57,252 nucleotides of DNA from an uncultured Alphaproteobacteria bacterium (GCA_902525035.1 CABZFN010000008.1:1-57252), one strand, 5' to 3'. Shown: positions 17,256-26,739, counted from the stretch's first letter. Program-made: numbers and translations. The notes: a model not told the origin generated them from the letters alone.

Positions 17256-18305
17256 TTACACGCAAGGGTTTGGATCATAAAGATGAATATCTTCAATCTC
17301 CTTTAAAATATCATCAGTTAAGGTTATATCAATACTATCGATGTTTTCTTTAAGCTGATCCATTGTTGTTGCACCAATAATGTTACTAGTTACAAAAGGA
17401 CGATCATTCACAAAAGCATTAGCAAACGTTGATGGAGCTATGCCATGCTTGTTTGCAAGGTTGACATATTTCTCGATTGAATGTTCTCCTCTCATCGTAT
17501 TGTGTCTATCAAAGCGATTAGCCCATAATGTAAATCTTGCATTAGGTGGATTTTTTCCGCCAATATATTTACCACTCAACCTACCTCCAGCTAAAGGGGA
17601 GTAAGCTAATAAGCCACAATTTTCTCTAATTGAAACTTCTGAGTTGTGGATATCAAAAATTCTATTTACTAAACTATAAACATTTTGAATAGACATCATT
17701 CTTGGAAGGTTTTTTTCTTCTGATAATTTCATATATTTCATTACACCCCATGGTGTTTCATTAGATACGCCTATGTGCCTTACTTTTCCTTGCTTAATTA
17801 AATCTTGAAGAGAACATAACACTTCTTCTAATTCAACCCATGAGTCTTCAGGATCATATTCAAAATCTAATTTTCCAAACTTTGGTACTTTTCTCTCTGG
17901 TGCGTGAAGTTGATATAAATCAATATAATCAGTCTTTAATCTTTTAAGACTACCGTCAATTGCAGCATTAATATTTTTTTTATCAAAGATAAGATTTGGT
18001 CCTCCATCTCTTATCCAGTTGTTGCCTTGACCTTTAGCACAAATTTTAGTTGCTAAAATTACGTCTTTTCTTTTATTATTTTGACCAAACCAGTTACCAA
18101 TAATTTCTTCTGTTTTGCCATAAGTTTCAGCTCTAGTTGGTATAGAATAAACCTCAGCTGTATCAAAAAAATTTACCCCTTTTTCAAATGCATAATCCAT
18201 CTGCTCAAAGCCATCATCTTGATTGTTTTGTTCTCCCCAAGTCATAGTTCCAAGACAAATGACGCTTACATCTAAATCTGTGATCCCTAGTTTTCTATAC
18301 TTCAT
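17256..18305 (-). CDS. Aldo/keto reductase (Tas-like), tandem copy 2
   Basis: A 349-residue paralogue of the gene just downstream. The catalytic residues are in VNFFDTAEVY (Asp, Tyr), ILATKI (Lys) and LYQLHAPE (His). Identity with copy 1 is high and nearly total in SLVNRIFDIHNSEVSIRENC-type stretches, while the His-adjacent residues (HWPE versus HAPE) and a short segment after FEYD differ, which could change substrate preference. Copy 2 comes first on the transcript and is 18 nt from copy 1. Confidence 0.9.
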   Translation of the reverse strand: MKYRKLGITDLDVSVICLGTMTWGEQNNQDDGFEQMDYAFEKGVNFFDTAEVYSIPTRAETYGKTEEIIGNWFGQNNKRKDVILATKICAKGQGNNWIRDGGPNLIFDKKNINAAIDGSLKRLKTDYIDLYQLHAPERKVPKFGKLDFEYDPEDSWVELEEVLCSLQDLIKQGKVRHIGVSNETPWGVMKYMKLSEEKNLPRMMSIQNVYSLVNRIFDIHNSEVSIRENCGLLAYSPLAGGRLSGKYIGGKNPPNARFTLWANRFDRHNTMRGEHSIEKYVNLANKHGIAPSTFANAFVNDRPFVTSNIIGATTMDQLKENIDSIDITLTDDILKEIEDIHLYDPNPCV

Positions 18306-18323
18306 ACTATTTTTACAAAATAC

Positions 18324-18354
18324 CTTGAAATTCTCGGATTTATAGCGATATTAA
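18324..18354 (+). promoter_or_regulatory. Candidate promoter of the Bax-inhibitor-1 gene
   Basis: CTTGAAA at 18324-18330 is followed after about 18 nt by TATTAA at 18349-18354. CTTGAAA is the -35 element of heat-shock sigma factors as well as a good TTGAAA housekeeping box; the -10 is not decisive between them. An AAAGGAG ribosome-binding site sits just before the ATG at 18376. Confidence 0.4.
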
Positions 18355-18375
18355 TAATAATTAAAAGGAGAAATT

Positions 18376-19128
18376 ATGGCTTTAGACTTTAATCAACGAT
18401 CTTATACTAAATCAGTAGATCAGGCGGCAATTGATGAAGGCTTGAGAGCGTATATGCTTAAAGTCTACAATTATATGACAATTGGCTTGTTACTTACTGG
18501 ATTTATTGCTTACTTTTTTGGAAAAGCATCAATAGTTACAAACGAGATGGGACAAATTGTAGGAGTTACTCAAGTTGGTGCATTACTTTTTGGATCTCCA
18601 CTCAAATGGGTTATTATGCTTGCTCCACTAGGATTTGTATTTTATTTAAGCGCCAGAATCAATAGGATGTCAGTTTCGGCTGCACAGATAACTTTCTGGT
18701 TATTTGCAAGTATAATGGGCCTATCTCTTGCCTCAGTATTTATTGAATTTACTCAAACATCTATCGCTAGAGTATTTTTTATTACAGCAAGTACTTTCGG
18801 AGCAATGAGTTTGTATGGATATACAACAAAAAGAGACTTAACAAAACTTGGTGGCTTCTTATTTATGGGATTAATTGGTATTATCATTGCAAGCGTTGTT
18901 AATATTTTTGTTGGCTCAACAGCATTGCAGTTTGCAATCTCAGTTATTGGTGTTCTAGTTTTTGTTGGACTAACAGCATATGATACACAAAACATAAAAA
19001 ATATGTATTATGGTGGTGATAGTGAAGAAACAGGATCAAAAAAAGCATTGATGGGTGCATTAAAATTGTATTTGGACTTCATCAACCTATTCATTTTATT
19101 GCTACAATTATTTGGTCAAAGAAGATAA
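18376..19128 (+). CDS. Bax inhibitor-1/YccA family membrane protein
   Basis: A 250-residue protein with about seven membrane helices of the TMBIM family, which in bacteria includes YccA, a modulator of the FtsH protease, and pH-gated calcium-leak channels. Family marks are the cytosolic N-terminus, YNYMTIGLLLTGFIAYFFG, ALAPLGFVF-type helix 2 (here MLAPLGFVFYL) and the C-terminal YDTQNIKNMYYGG. The aspartates of the C-terminal segment (AYDTQ and LYLDFINLF) correspond to the pair known to be the pH sensor. It has its own promoter candidate and terminator. Confidence 0.92.
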   Translation: MALDFNQRSYTKSVDQAAIDEGLRAYMLKVYNYMTIGLLLTGFIAYFFGKASIVTNEMGQIVGVTQVGALLFGSPLKWVIMLAPLGFVFYLSARINRMSVSAAQITFWLFASIMGLSLASVFIEFTQTSIARVFFITASTFGAMSLYGYTTKRDLTKLGGFLFMGLIGIIIASVVNIFVGSTALQFAISVIGVLVFVGLTAYDTQNIKNMYYGGDSEETGSKKALMGALKLYLDFINLFILLLQLFGQRR

Positions 19129-19160
19129 TTCTTTTAAAACCTAAATATCTTTTTATTATA

Positions 19161-19188
19161 CCCAGTCTTTTAAAGGCTGGGTTTTTTT
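19161..19188 (+). terminator. Rho-independent terminator running into the next start codon
   Basis: CCCAGTCTTT (19161-19170) pairs with AAAGGCTGGG (19172-19181), one G-T pair, tight loop, then seven T. The T-tract ends at 19188, immediately before the ATG of the next gene at 19189. Confidence 0.9.
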
Positions 19189-20994
19189 ATGTCTAACTTA
19201 GAAAATAAACTTAAAAAAATTATCGATACATTCAACAAAATTAATCGAGAAATTGCTTTTAAGGATATTAAAAAATTATCTGAAAAATATAACAAGAACA
19301 TAAGCGTTCAAAATATTTTGTATCAAATATCTATAAAAGTTGGTGACATAGATACATCTATTAATGCTTTAAAAAAAATCTTAATTATCGATAAAAATAA
19401 CACTTCGTATCTTTCTAAATTATATAAATTACTTTTGGGAAAAGGTATGCTTGATCAGGCACTAGAAAAAATTGATTTTATACTAGAGATAGATAATAAA
19501 AATTATGACGCTTTACGTGACAAATCCTATATTTATTTTTTAAAGAAAGATTATATTGAAGCAAAGAAATACATTGAAAATATTTTAAACTTAAAAGATG
19601 ACGATTACTTTGGATATAATATTAAAGGCTTAATATATCTTAAAAATAATTTTTTTGAGAAAGCAAGAGATTTCTTTAATACAGCTTTAAAAATAAATGA
19701 TCGGTATATAGATAGTTATAATAATTTGGGTGTTTGTTTACTTGAATTAGAAAAACTTGATGAAGCAAAAAAAATTTTCAATGTTGCTTATGACATTGAT
19801 AAAAAAAATGTATCAACCCTAATTAATTTAGCTAATGTTCTAAGTCTTCAAGATAATATTTTGAGTGCATTAGAACATTATAACGAAGCATTAAGTTTAG
19901 AGCCAAATAATCAAGAAATTATTTCTAATTTGGCTATATGCTATTGCAGGGATAGTAAAGAAAAAGAGGCAAAAATATACTACGATAGAGCAATAAAAAT
20001 TAATCCGTATGATTACAAATTAATGTATGCGTATTGTACATTACAATTAAAAATAAATAATTTTGATGATTCATGGGAATTATTTGATTCACGATTATTA
20101 ATAGAAAAAAATAAACACAAGTTGAGCAATTTTGATTTGATTAAAAATAATTTATTTAAAAATTTAACTATTAATCAAGATGACAAATTACTTGTTTTAA
20201 GAGAACAAGGAATAGGTGAGGAAGTTTTATTTAGTTCAATATATCCTGATATTATTAACAAATTTAAAAATCTTAAAATAGAAGCCGATAAAAGATTATT
20301 ACCTATTTTTAATCGATCATTTGGAAAAGAAATATTTGTAGAAGATGGGTATTACTCAAAAAATTCTAGTGTATCTGATTTTGATAAAATTATATATGCA
20401 GGAAGTTTAATCAAATTTTTCAGAAAAAATAAAAGTGATTTTGATTATACTCATTATTTAACTGCTAGAGAAGATATTGTTCATAAGTATAAAGAAAAAC
20501 TAAACAATCATAAAGATAAATTGAAAATAGGTATATCTTGGAAAAGTGTTGTGAATATTTATGGTAGTTTGAAATCATTATCAATTAGAGATTTTGAGCC
20601 ATTGTTTATGGACAACAGATTAATTATTAATTTACAATATGGAGATATTGGTTCAGATAAAAAATATATATTTGAGCAAAACGAATACTTGGAAGTGTTT
20701 AGCGATTTAGATTTATTTAATGATATTGAGTCATGTATGGGATTATTGAAAAATTTAGATTTATTTATTACTGTAAGTAATTCAACAGCACATTTTGCTG
20801 GAGCCTTAGGTATACCGACAATACTAATTTGCCCAAGAAAATCATCTACTTATTACTATTGGAATACACAAACTGGTTCTTCAGTTTGGTATAAAAACAT
20901 AAAAGTTTTAGGAGTCGAAAAATCAATTAATGAGACAGTTAATGTAATTAATAATATTTTAGAAAAAGGAAATGAATTTAAATTTTCAAATTAA
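19189..20994 (+). CDS. TPR-repeat protein with C-terminal heptosyltransferase-like domain, copy 1
   Basis: A 601-residue two-part protein. Roughly residues 1-290 are tandem tetratricopeptide repeats with motifs such as YNNLGVCLLELEKLDEA and NLANVLSLQDNILSALEHY. The C-terminal half resembles the acceptor end of GT9 heptosyltransferases: LVLREQGIGEEVLFSS, IGISWKS and ITVSNSTAHFAGALGIPT. Such fusions are usually annotated as TPR glycosyltransferases and linked to surface glycans or protein glycosylation. The start directly abuts a terminator T-tract and lacks a Shine-Dalgarno. No other Met codon is near. The 3' end overlaps copy 2 by 23 nt. Confidence 0.8.
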   Translation: MSNLENKLKKIIDTFNKINREIAFKDIKKLSEKYNKNISVQNILYQISIKVGDIDTSINALKKILIIDKNNTSYLSKLYKLLLGKGMLDQALEKIDFILEIDNKNYDALRDKSYIYFLKKDYIEAKKYIENILNLKDDDYFGYNIKGLIYLKNNFFEKARDFFNTALKINDRYIDSYNNLGVCLLELEKLDEAKKIFNVAYDIDKKNVSTLINLANVLSLQDNILSALEHYNEALSLEPNNQEIISNLAICYCRDSKEKEAKIYYDRAIKINPYDYKLMYAYCTLQLKINNFDDSWELFDSRLLIEKNKHKLSNFDLIKNNLFKNLTINQDDKLLVLREQGIGEEVLFSSIYPDIINKFKNLKIEADKRLLPIFNRSFGKEIFVEDGYYSKNSSVSDFDKIIYAGSLIKFFRKNKSDFDYTHYLTAREDIVHKYKEKLNNHKDKLKIGISWKSVVNIYGSLKSLSIRDFEPLFMDNRLIINLQYGDIGSDKKYIFEQNEYLEVFSDLDLFNDIESCMGLLKNLDLFITVSNSTAHFAGALGIPTILICPRKSSTYYYWNTQTGSSVWYKNIKVLGVEKSINETVNVINNILEKGNEFKFSN

Positions 20995-22762
20995 TAATCT
21001 TCTTAGAAAGTTTGAGTCTGGGAATAAACGGGATAGTTACAGAGAATTATTAAAAATTTTTAAAAAAAATAAAAATGATAATTTATTACGTTACAATTTG
21101 GCAGTAATTCAGCAAAAACTTAATTTAAATGAGGAGGCAAAGATTAACTACAATTATTTAATTAAGTTTGAAAAAAATATAAAGGCTATGATTAATCTTT
21201 ATAATATTTTTTTCTCGGAAGAAAAATACTACGAAGCATTAAATATAATAGATAATATATTAAAAATTCAACAAATTGAAAACGTTCACAAAGATAAAGC
21301 TTTTGCATGTTTAAAATTAAACAATATTAAAATTTCTAGAGAAATATGTGAATATTATCTTAGTAAAAATAGAAAAGATTTAATTGCTCTTAATATTTTA
21401 GGTCAGTGTTCCTTTGCTGAAGGAGATAATAAAATGGCTATAAAAATCTTTATAGATATCTTAGAATTTGATCCTAACAATTTATCTGCACTAAATTCAT
21501 TAGGTAGAATTTATCATGAGAAACGTGACACAAAAAATGCGGAAAAGTTTTTTTTATTAGCATTAGAAAGAGATGAATATTCTTACCATATTGTAAATAA
21601 TATTGCTGGATTTTATAGAGAAGAAGGAAAAAATGATAAAGCTGTATATTATTATAAAAAAGCCATAAATCTAAATCCAAACAATCCATATGTTTATAAT
21701 AATTTATCTAAAACTTTTTTTGATTTAGGCATTAATGAAGATGCGAAAGATAATAGTTTCAAAGCATTAAAAATAAAACCAGATGATGGTGATATACAAA
21801 AAACATTGTCATTTATTTACTTAAAAGATCATGATTTTGAAAAAGGTTGGGATTATTTTGATGGAAGACTAAAGTTGAATGAATTTATTAAAAAGAATAA
21901 AAATATTGAAAGATTAAATAAAAAACTATTTAGAAAAAAAATTTTAAATAACTCTAAAAATAAATTTTTAGTTGTAAGAGAACAGGGTGTTGGAGATGAA
22001 ATTCTTTATGGTTCAATGTACGGCGATCTTTTAAAAACATTAGAAAATGTTACAATAGAATGTGATCCAAGATTATTGAATTTATTTAAAAGATCTTTTC
22101 CCAAATATAGTAATAGCTTTATTGAGCTTGGAAGTATTTCAAATGATGATTATGAATTAGAAAAAATAGATTATGTTTTATATGCTGGAAGCTTAGGTAG
22201 ATATTATCGTAAAAGATTAGAAAATTTTATTAATGAACCATTCCTAAAAATAGATCAAAAAAAATATACAGAGATACAAAGTAAGTTATCTCAATATGAT
22301 AATAAATATAATATTGGAATTTCATGGAAAAGTTTTAATAATAGATACGCATCTGACAAATCATTAGAGTTAAATGACTTTAAGGACGTATTTAAGTTAC
22401 CAAATTGTAATGTTTTTAATTTACAATACGGTGATGTTTTAGATGAGATTAATAACTTTAATGATAAGAAAAATAAACTTTTAAAGATTGAAGATCTAGA
22501 TCTTTATAATGATTTTGAAAGTGTAGCAGCATTTTTAAAATCACTAGACATGTTTATAACTATAAGTAATAGTACTGCGCATCTTGCAGGATCACTGGGT
22601 GTCAAAACAATATTAATAAAGCCAGATAACTATGCTCTTTTTCATTATTGGAACCAAAAAAACAACAAAACACCCTGGTATAATTGTGTTGAATTAATTG
22701 ATAGAGAGAGTTTTTTAAAGGGATCTACAAATTTAGAAAATTATTTAAAATCTATGATTTAA
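20972..22762 (+). CDS. TPR-repeat protein with C-terminal heptosyltransferase-like domain, copy 2
   Basis: A 596-residue paralogue of the preceding gene with the same architecture: TPR repeats over about residues 1-285 (for example VYNNLSKTFFDLGINEDA) and a GT9-like half with LVVREQGVGDEILYGSMY, IGISWKSFNNRYASDKS and ITISNSTAHLAGSLGVKT. In copy 2 the glycine-rich loop keeps GDE as in true heptosyltransferases; copy 1 has GEE. The two overlap by 23 nt in different frames. The convergent GT8-like gene overlaps its 3' end by 11 nt. Confidence 0.8.
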   Translation: MNLNFQINNLLRKFESGNKRDSYRELLKIFKKNKNDNLLRYNLAVIQQKLNLNEEAKINYNYLIKFEKNIKAMINLYNIFFSEEKYYEALNIIDNILKIQQIENVHKDKAFACLKLNNIKISREICEYYLSKNRKDLIALNILGQCSFAEGDNKMAIKIFIDILEFDPNNLSALNSLGRIYHEKRDTKNAEKFFLLALERDEYSYHIVNNIAGFYREEGKNDKAVYYYKKAINLNPNNPYVYNNLSKTFFDLGINEDAKDNSFKALKIKPDDGDIQKTLSFIYLKDHDFEKGWDYFDGRLKLNEFIKKNKNIERLNKKLFRKKILNNSKNKFLVVREQGVGDEILYGSMYGDLLKTLENVTIECDPRLLNLFKRSFPKYSNSFIELGSISNDDYELEKIDYVLYAGSLGRYYRKRLENFINEPFLKIDQKKYTEIQSKLSQYDNKYNIGISWKSFNNRYASDKSLELNDFKDVFKLPNCNVFNLQYGDVLDEINNFNDKKNKLLKIEDLDLYNDFESVAAFLKSLDMFITISNSTAHLAGSLGVKTILIKPDNYALFHYWNQKNNKTPWYNCVELIDRESFLKGSTNLENYLKSMI

Positions 22763-23447
22763 ATTTATTAGAAAGATATTCATCTCTTTCCGTAAGCCAT
22801 TCCTTTGCAAATTCAACGTCCTGCCATTCAGAAAACCATGGTCCTCCCCTAGTATAATGAACTGCGTAAGGTTTATCTTTATTGCGGCCTGACGTCCACC
22901 CTTCTAACCAATTCCATCTTTCGTCTAAAGATCCAATTTCATCATCTTGACACCATTTAAATTGATGAAGGAATGCACCTGTTTCGTTATTAACTTTTTC
23001 AACAGTTAATTGTTTGGTGCTAGGATGAGAGCAGTTATATAAAATAAAACTAGACCAATTTTTTCTTGGATAAATTGTTTGTTTCTGTCCATCCATTTTA
23101 TGTTTCTCTTTGGGTGTATAGTCATGCTTAACACAGTAAACGGCTTTATTTTCATCAAGATTTTTAAATAAGTTGGAGACATCGCCTAAAAAAATAAAAT
23201 CACAGTCACAGAAAACTGCCCAACCTTCATAATTTGTGAGTTTTGGTACTAAAAACCTAGAATAAGTAAATTGTGTAGATGCTAAAGGATCAATGCTTCT
23301 GGTGTATAAGTTTTTAGCAATAAGCTCATCAAGTTTTAAAGACATAACTTTTACATCAGCATTGGTACGTTTTAGTAGTGAATATTTACAAACTCTGTAA
23401 GCAATATCCTCTTTAGAATCATATCCTATAAAAAAATTTAATTTCAT
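22752..23447 (-). CDS. Putative glycosyltransferase (GT8-like)
   Basis: A 231-residue GT-A-like protein. It opens with NFFIGYDSKEDIAYRVCKYS, typical of proteins that bind nucleotide sugar with a first beta strand. The DxD metal motif is in VFCDCDFIFLGDV near residue 85. Downstream are QTIYPRKNWSSFILYNCSH, QDDEIGSL and the C-terminal VHYTRGGPWF, an arrangement often annotated as glycosyltransferase family 8-like in marine alphaproteobacteria. Donor and acceptor are unknown. It starts 1 nt after the hemY stop on the same strand. Confidence 0.7.
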   Translation of the reverse strand: MKLNFFIGYDSKEDIAYRVCKYSLLKRTNADVKVMSLKLDELIAKNLYTRSIDPLASTQFTYSRFLVPKLTNYEGWAVFCDCDFIFLGDVSNLFKNLDENKAVYCVKHDYTPKEKHKMDGQKQTIYPRKNWSSFILYNCSHPSTKQLTVEKVNNETGAFLHQFKWCQDDEIGSLDERWNWLEGWTSGRNKDKPYAVHYTRGGPWFSEWQDVEFAKEWLTERDEYLSNKFKS

Positions 23448-23448
23448 A

Positions 23449-24750
23449 TTAATTGATATTTTGTCTTATCATCATTGGAGACGACCAAACAAGAGAATTA
23501 TAATTACCAGATTTGGATAAAGAACTCCATTCTTCTTGTGACTGATTTGTAATTCTACATATCCAACAATTTTCTAATTTAGCATTTTCAGCTCTCATTA
23601 TCCAAGCATCACTTTTTTGCTTATCATTATTTTCTCCAAGTTCTATATCTGACATAAAATAACAGGTATCCCTAGAAGGACTAGAGCCAATCATTCCAAT
23701 AATATTCTCTCTAGCGATATCCCATTTTAAATTTTTTATAGCAAAATAAATTAAAAGTTTTTTGGATTCTTCTTCGCCAGCATTATTTTTAATTATTTCA
23801 TTTATAAATTTTATATCGGTAAGATCATTATCATTAAGTATTTTTATTATTATAGAGCGAAGTAAAGAACTTGGATTTAAACTCCAATATTTCTTGATTA
23901 ATTTTTTAAGGTTTCTTTTGTCATTTAAAGCAGCAGTAATTTCCAAATGAAGTTTTACATATGGAGGAAAATTTTTTTTCATGTCTACTGCTTTCAAAAT
24001 ATTTTTTAAAGAGTCCTTAATATCACTATCATATTTTATTTTAGCTATTTCATAAAATCCTATTGATTTATTTTCATTTAAATCATTTTTACTTATTATT
24101 TTATTTGAAAAAGCTTTATCTGATAATGAAATTATTTGATTCCAGTTTTTTGTTTTTGCTGCAATAAATATTAGTGTATCATAAAGTTTTTCAATATTAG
24201 GATTAATTGAAAACAATTTTTCTCCATATAAGAAAGCATGGTGATAATCTTGATTTCTTAAATTTTGTTCCATTAAACCTCTGTATCCAAGTGTTTCAGT
24301 CTTTTTTGATTTAATCATATCTTCATAAATATTGTTTAATTCTGGAAATTTTTTTTCAATCTTTAAAACTTCAGACTTTAGTAATAGAGATAATGAAGGA
24401 TCATCCTTGAGATAACTAACCATTTTTCTGTGTGATTTTAAAGCTGTTTTATTGTCTTTGTTTGCGACCGCTATCATTGCATCGACAAAGTGTAAGTACC
24501 CTTTTTCAATTTTATTATATTTATTTTTTAAGAAGTATTTTCTAAGTGAAAGTCTTGATCGAAAATATAAATAAAACACCAAATATAATAAGAAAATAAA
24601 AGATATAAAAACAACAGCGAATAAATTTGAAGAAAAAGAATATTTTAAATTTCCTATATCTAAGGATACAATAAATGGATTGGTAAAAATAAAAGTGAGC
24701 CCTATGATTAATAACAAAAATTGCAATACAAAAATTGAAAATCTATACAT
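23449..24750 (-). CDS. hemY: HemY-like inner-membrane TPR protein
   Basis: HemY here means the proteobacterial porphyrin-pathway-associated TPR membrane protein, not protoporphyrinogen oxidase. The 433-residue protein has two N-terminal membrane helices (about residues 3-25 and 39-63), a long helical repeat region, and the C-terminal signature with tryptophans and paired cysteines (NCWICRITNQSQEEWSSL, then LVWSSP). It is thought to organise late haem biosynthesis. It overlaps the mitofilin-like gene by 8 nt, the order found in many alphaproteobacteria. Confidence 0.85.
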   Translation of the reverse strand: MYRFSIFVLQFLLLIIGLTFIFTNPFIVSLDIGNLKYSFSSNLFAVVFISFIFLLYLVFYLYFRSRLSLRKYFLKNKYNKIEKGYLHFVDAMIAVANKDNKTALKSHRKMVSYLKDDPSLSLLLKSEVLKIEKKFPELNNIYEDMIKSKKTETLGYRGLMEQNLRNQDYHHAFLYGEKLFSINPNIEKLYDTLIFIAAKTKNWNQIISLSDKAFSNKIISKNDLNENKSIGFYEIAKIKYDSDIKDSLKNILKAVDMKKNFPPYVKLHLEITAALNDKRNLKKLIKKYWSLNPSSLLRSIIIKILNDNDLTDIKFINEIIKNNAGEEESKKLLIYFAIKNLKWDIARENIIGMIGSSPSRDTCYFMSDIELGENNDKQKSDAWIMRAENAKLENCWICRITNQSQEEWSSLSKSGNYNSLVWSSPMMIRQNIN

Positions 24751-25627
24751 TATTTAATTTAGATATTTCCGTTATAAAATTATTATAGTTTTTCATTTCA
24801 TTCAAAGATACTTTAAAAAAAACTTTGTGATTTTCTATTTTACTTAGACTGTCATAAGCTTTATTTATGTTTCTATTTTTAATAAAAAATTTAGTTTCCT
24901 CTAGTAATAAAATTTTTTCATCTGAAATAAAATTTTCTGAAGATGGGGAAAGGTTTATGTAGGGTAAAAAGATTTTATTAAATAAAGTATTTCTATTATT
25001 CGCTATATTTTTCAAATATGAATTAACTTCATCGTTAAATTGATCTTCTAAAAATATATGACCTTTGTACTTATTTCTTTTTAGAATTGATAATTTTTCC
25101 AGAATGGGGTTTTTATTATTTTCTAAAATTGTTTCAAGGTATTTGAGCTCCCTATCAAAATCTATATTGTTTTCGTATTTAATTTTTATTAACTCAACTA
25201 CTTCATTAATAGATTGATTTACTAGTTCAGGATTATTATTTGGCTGATCTTCAATATTTTTATTTTTTATAGAAGAAAACTCATAACTTAGAGTATTGAA
25301 ATTCTTATTTAATAATTCTATGCTTTCATTGATTGACGTCAAATCAACTTTTGATTCTTTATTTGAATTTTCTTTAATAAGTTTTTCTATATTTGTTAAA
25401 GCTGTTTTTGTTTCTAATATTTCTTTAGATATATTTTTTATAAATTTAGAATTTTCATTAATATTTTCCCTAAGCTCATTTTCCAATTCAGTCTGAAGTT
25501 TTGATAATTCATCTTCATTTCGATAATTCGTATAGAGAAGATAAATTAAGAAAAAAACGCATAATAAAAGAATAAAGCTTAATGAAAATTTAGAAAAAAC
25601 ATAAAAACTATCAAAAACTTTTTTCAT
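24743..25627 (-). CDS. Alphaproteobacterial mitofilin (Mic60)-like membrane protein
   Basis: A 294-residue protein with one N-terminal membrane helix (about residues 10-32), a long periplasmic coiled coil (about residues 35-150, rich in Glu, Lys, Asn and Leu), and a C-terminal helical domain. This is the layout of bacterial Mic60 homologues (COG4223), which shape intracytoplasmic membranes and couple to the outer membrane. Assignment relies on architecture plus the diagnostic position just upstream of hemY; sequence motifs are weak. Unlike the usual gene order, no hemC or hemD precedes it; tsaD starts divergently 61 nt away. Confidence 0.72.
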   Translation of the reverse strand: MKKVFDSFYVFSKFSLSFILLLCVFFLIYLLYTNYRNEDELSKLQTELENELRENINENSKFIKNISKEILETKTALTNIEKLIKENSNKESKVDLTSINESIELLNKNFNTLSYEFSSIKNKNIEDQPNNNPELVNQSINEVVELIKIKYENNIDFDRELKYLETILENNKNPILEKLSILKRNKYKGHIFLEDQFNDEVNSYLKNIANNRNTLFNKIFLPYINLSPSSENFISDEKILLLEETKFFIKNRNINKAYDSLSKIENHKVFFKVSLNEMKNYNNFITEISKLNNV

Positions 25628-25688
25628 ACCCTTTTTTTAGCATTATTAGTTTGTTGTTTAACAGTGTAAAATACTATACCAAAAAAAT

Positions 25689-26699
25689 ATGCTTGTATTT
25701 GCTGCAGAAACTTCGTGCGACGAAACATCAATATGTCTAATGGAAAACAGCTCAATTGTAGAACATATTACTTTTTCACAAGAAATTCATAAAATACATG
25801 GTGGTGTTGTTCCAGAATTAGCTTCAAGATCTCATTTGGAAAAAATACAAATTATAACAAATGATTTATTTAATAATAAAAAAATAGATCCAAAAAGAAT
25901 AGATGTTTTTACTGCTACCTGTGGACCGGGACTTATAGGAAGTTTATTGGTTGGATCAACTTTTACCAAATCTTTAGCGATTTCTCATAACAAACCATTC
26001 ATTCCAACTAATCATCTTGAAGGACACATATTGTCTACAAGTTTTAATAACGATATTAAATTTCCAAATCTCATCCTGCTTTTAACGGGAGGCCATACTC
26101 AGGTTTATTTGATGAAAAGTGAAAATGAAATAGAGCTATTGGGACAAAGTGTTGACGATGCAATAGGAGAAGCTTTTGACAAAACTGCAAAATTAATTGG
26201 TCTATCATATCCTGGTGGTAGCGAAATTGAAAAACAAGCGCTTAAAGGGAATGAGAATAAATTTGTTTTACCAAAACCATTAGTTAAAGAAACAAATTTT
26301 AATTTTTCATTTTCTGGTATTAAAACAAATATAAACCTTTTAACAAAAAAAAATAAAATTGATAAAAAGTTTGTAGAAGATTTGTCAGCATCATTTCAAA
26401 AAAATATTACTGAAATTCTTATTGAAAAGTTAGAAAGAGGTTTAAAAAGATTAAGTTCTGAAAATAAAAATGTAAAATCAATTTCTATAGTTGGGGGAGT
26501 ATCAAATAATAAATATATTCGAAGTAAAATAGAGAATTTTTTTTTCGAAAAAAATATTAAAATTTATTTTCCAATAAAAGAAATGATGGGAGACAATGCT
26601 GCAATGATTGCTTGGTCATGTATGAAATTCTATAAAAAAGAAAGAAATGATTTATTTTTTAAACCAATGCCTAGATTAGGAGTAAGAAGTGTATTATAA
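25689..26699 (+). CDS. tsaD: tRNA N6-adenosine threonylcarbamoyltransferase TsaD
   Basis: TsaD transfers threonylcarbamoyl to A37 of ANN-decoding tRNAs, together with TsaB and TsaE. The 336-residue protein of the ASKHA fold shows the opening AAETSCDETS, the iron-binding histidines H109 and H113 in NHLEGH, TGGHTQVYLM, the GEAFDKTAKLIGLSYPGG stretch and the C-terminal GGVSNNKYIR and MMGDNAAMIAW. Length and start are standard. It is divergent from the mitofilin-like gene. Confidence 0.97.
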   Translation: MLVFAAETSCDETSICLMENSSIVEHITFSQEIHKIHGGVVPELASRSHLEKIQIITNDLFNNKKIDPKRIDVFTATCGPGLIGSLLVGSTFTKSLAISHNKPFIPTNHLEGHILSTSFNNDIKFPNLILLLTGGHTQVYLMKSENEIELLGQSVDDAIGEAFDKTAKLIGLSYPGGSEIEKQALKGNENKFVLPKPLVKETNFNFSFSGIKTNINLLTKKNKIDKKFVEDLSASFQKNITEILIEKLERGLKRLSSENKNVKSISIVGGVSNNKYIRSKIENFFFEKNIKIYFPIKEMMGDNAAMIAWSCMKFYKKERNDLFFKPMPRLGVRSVL

Positions 26700-26739
26700 A
26701 ATTAATATGGTAAAAAGTTTAAACTAAAGAAATATTAAA

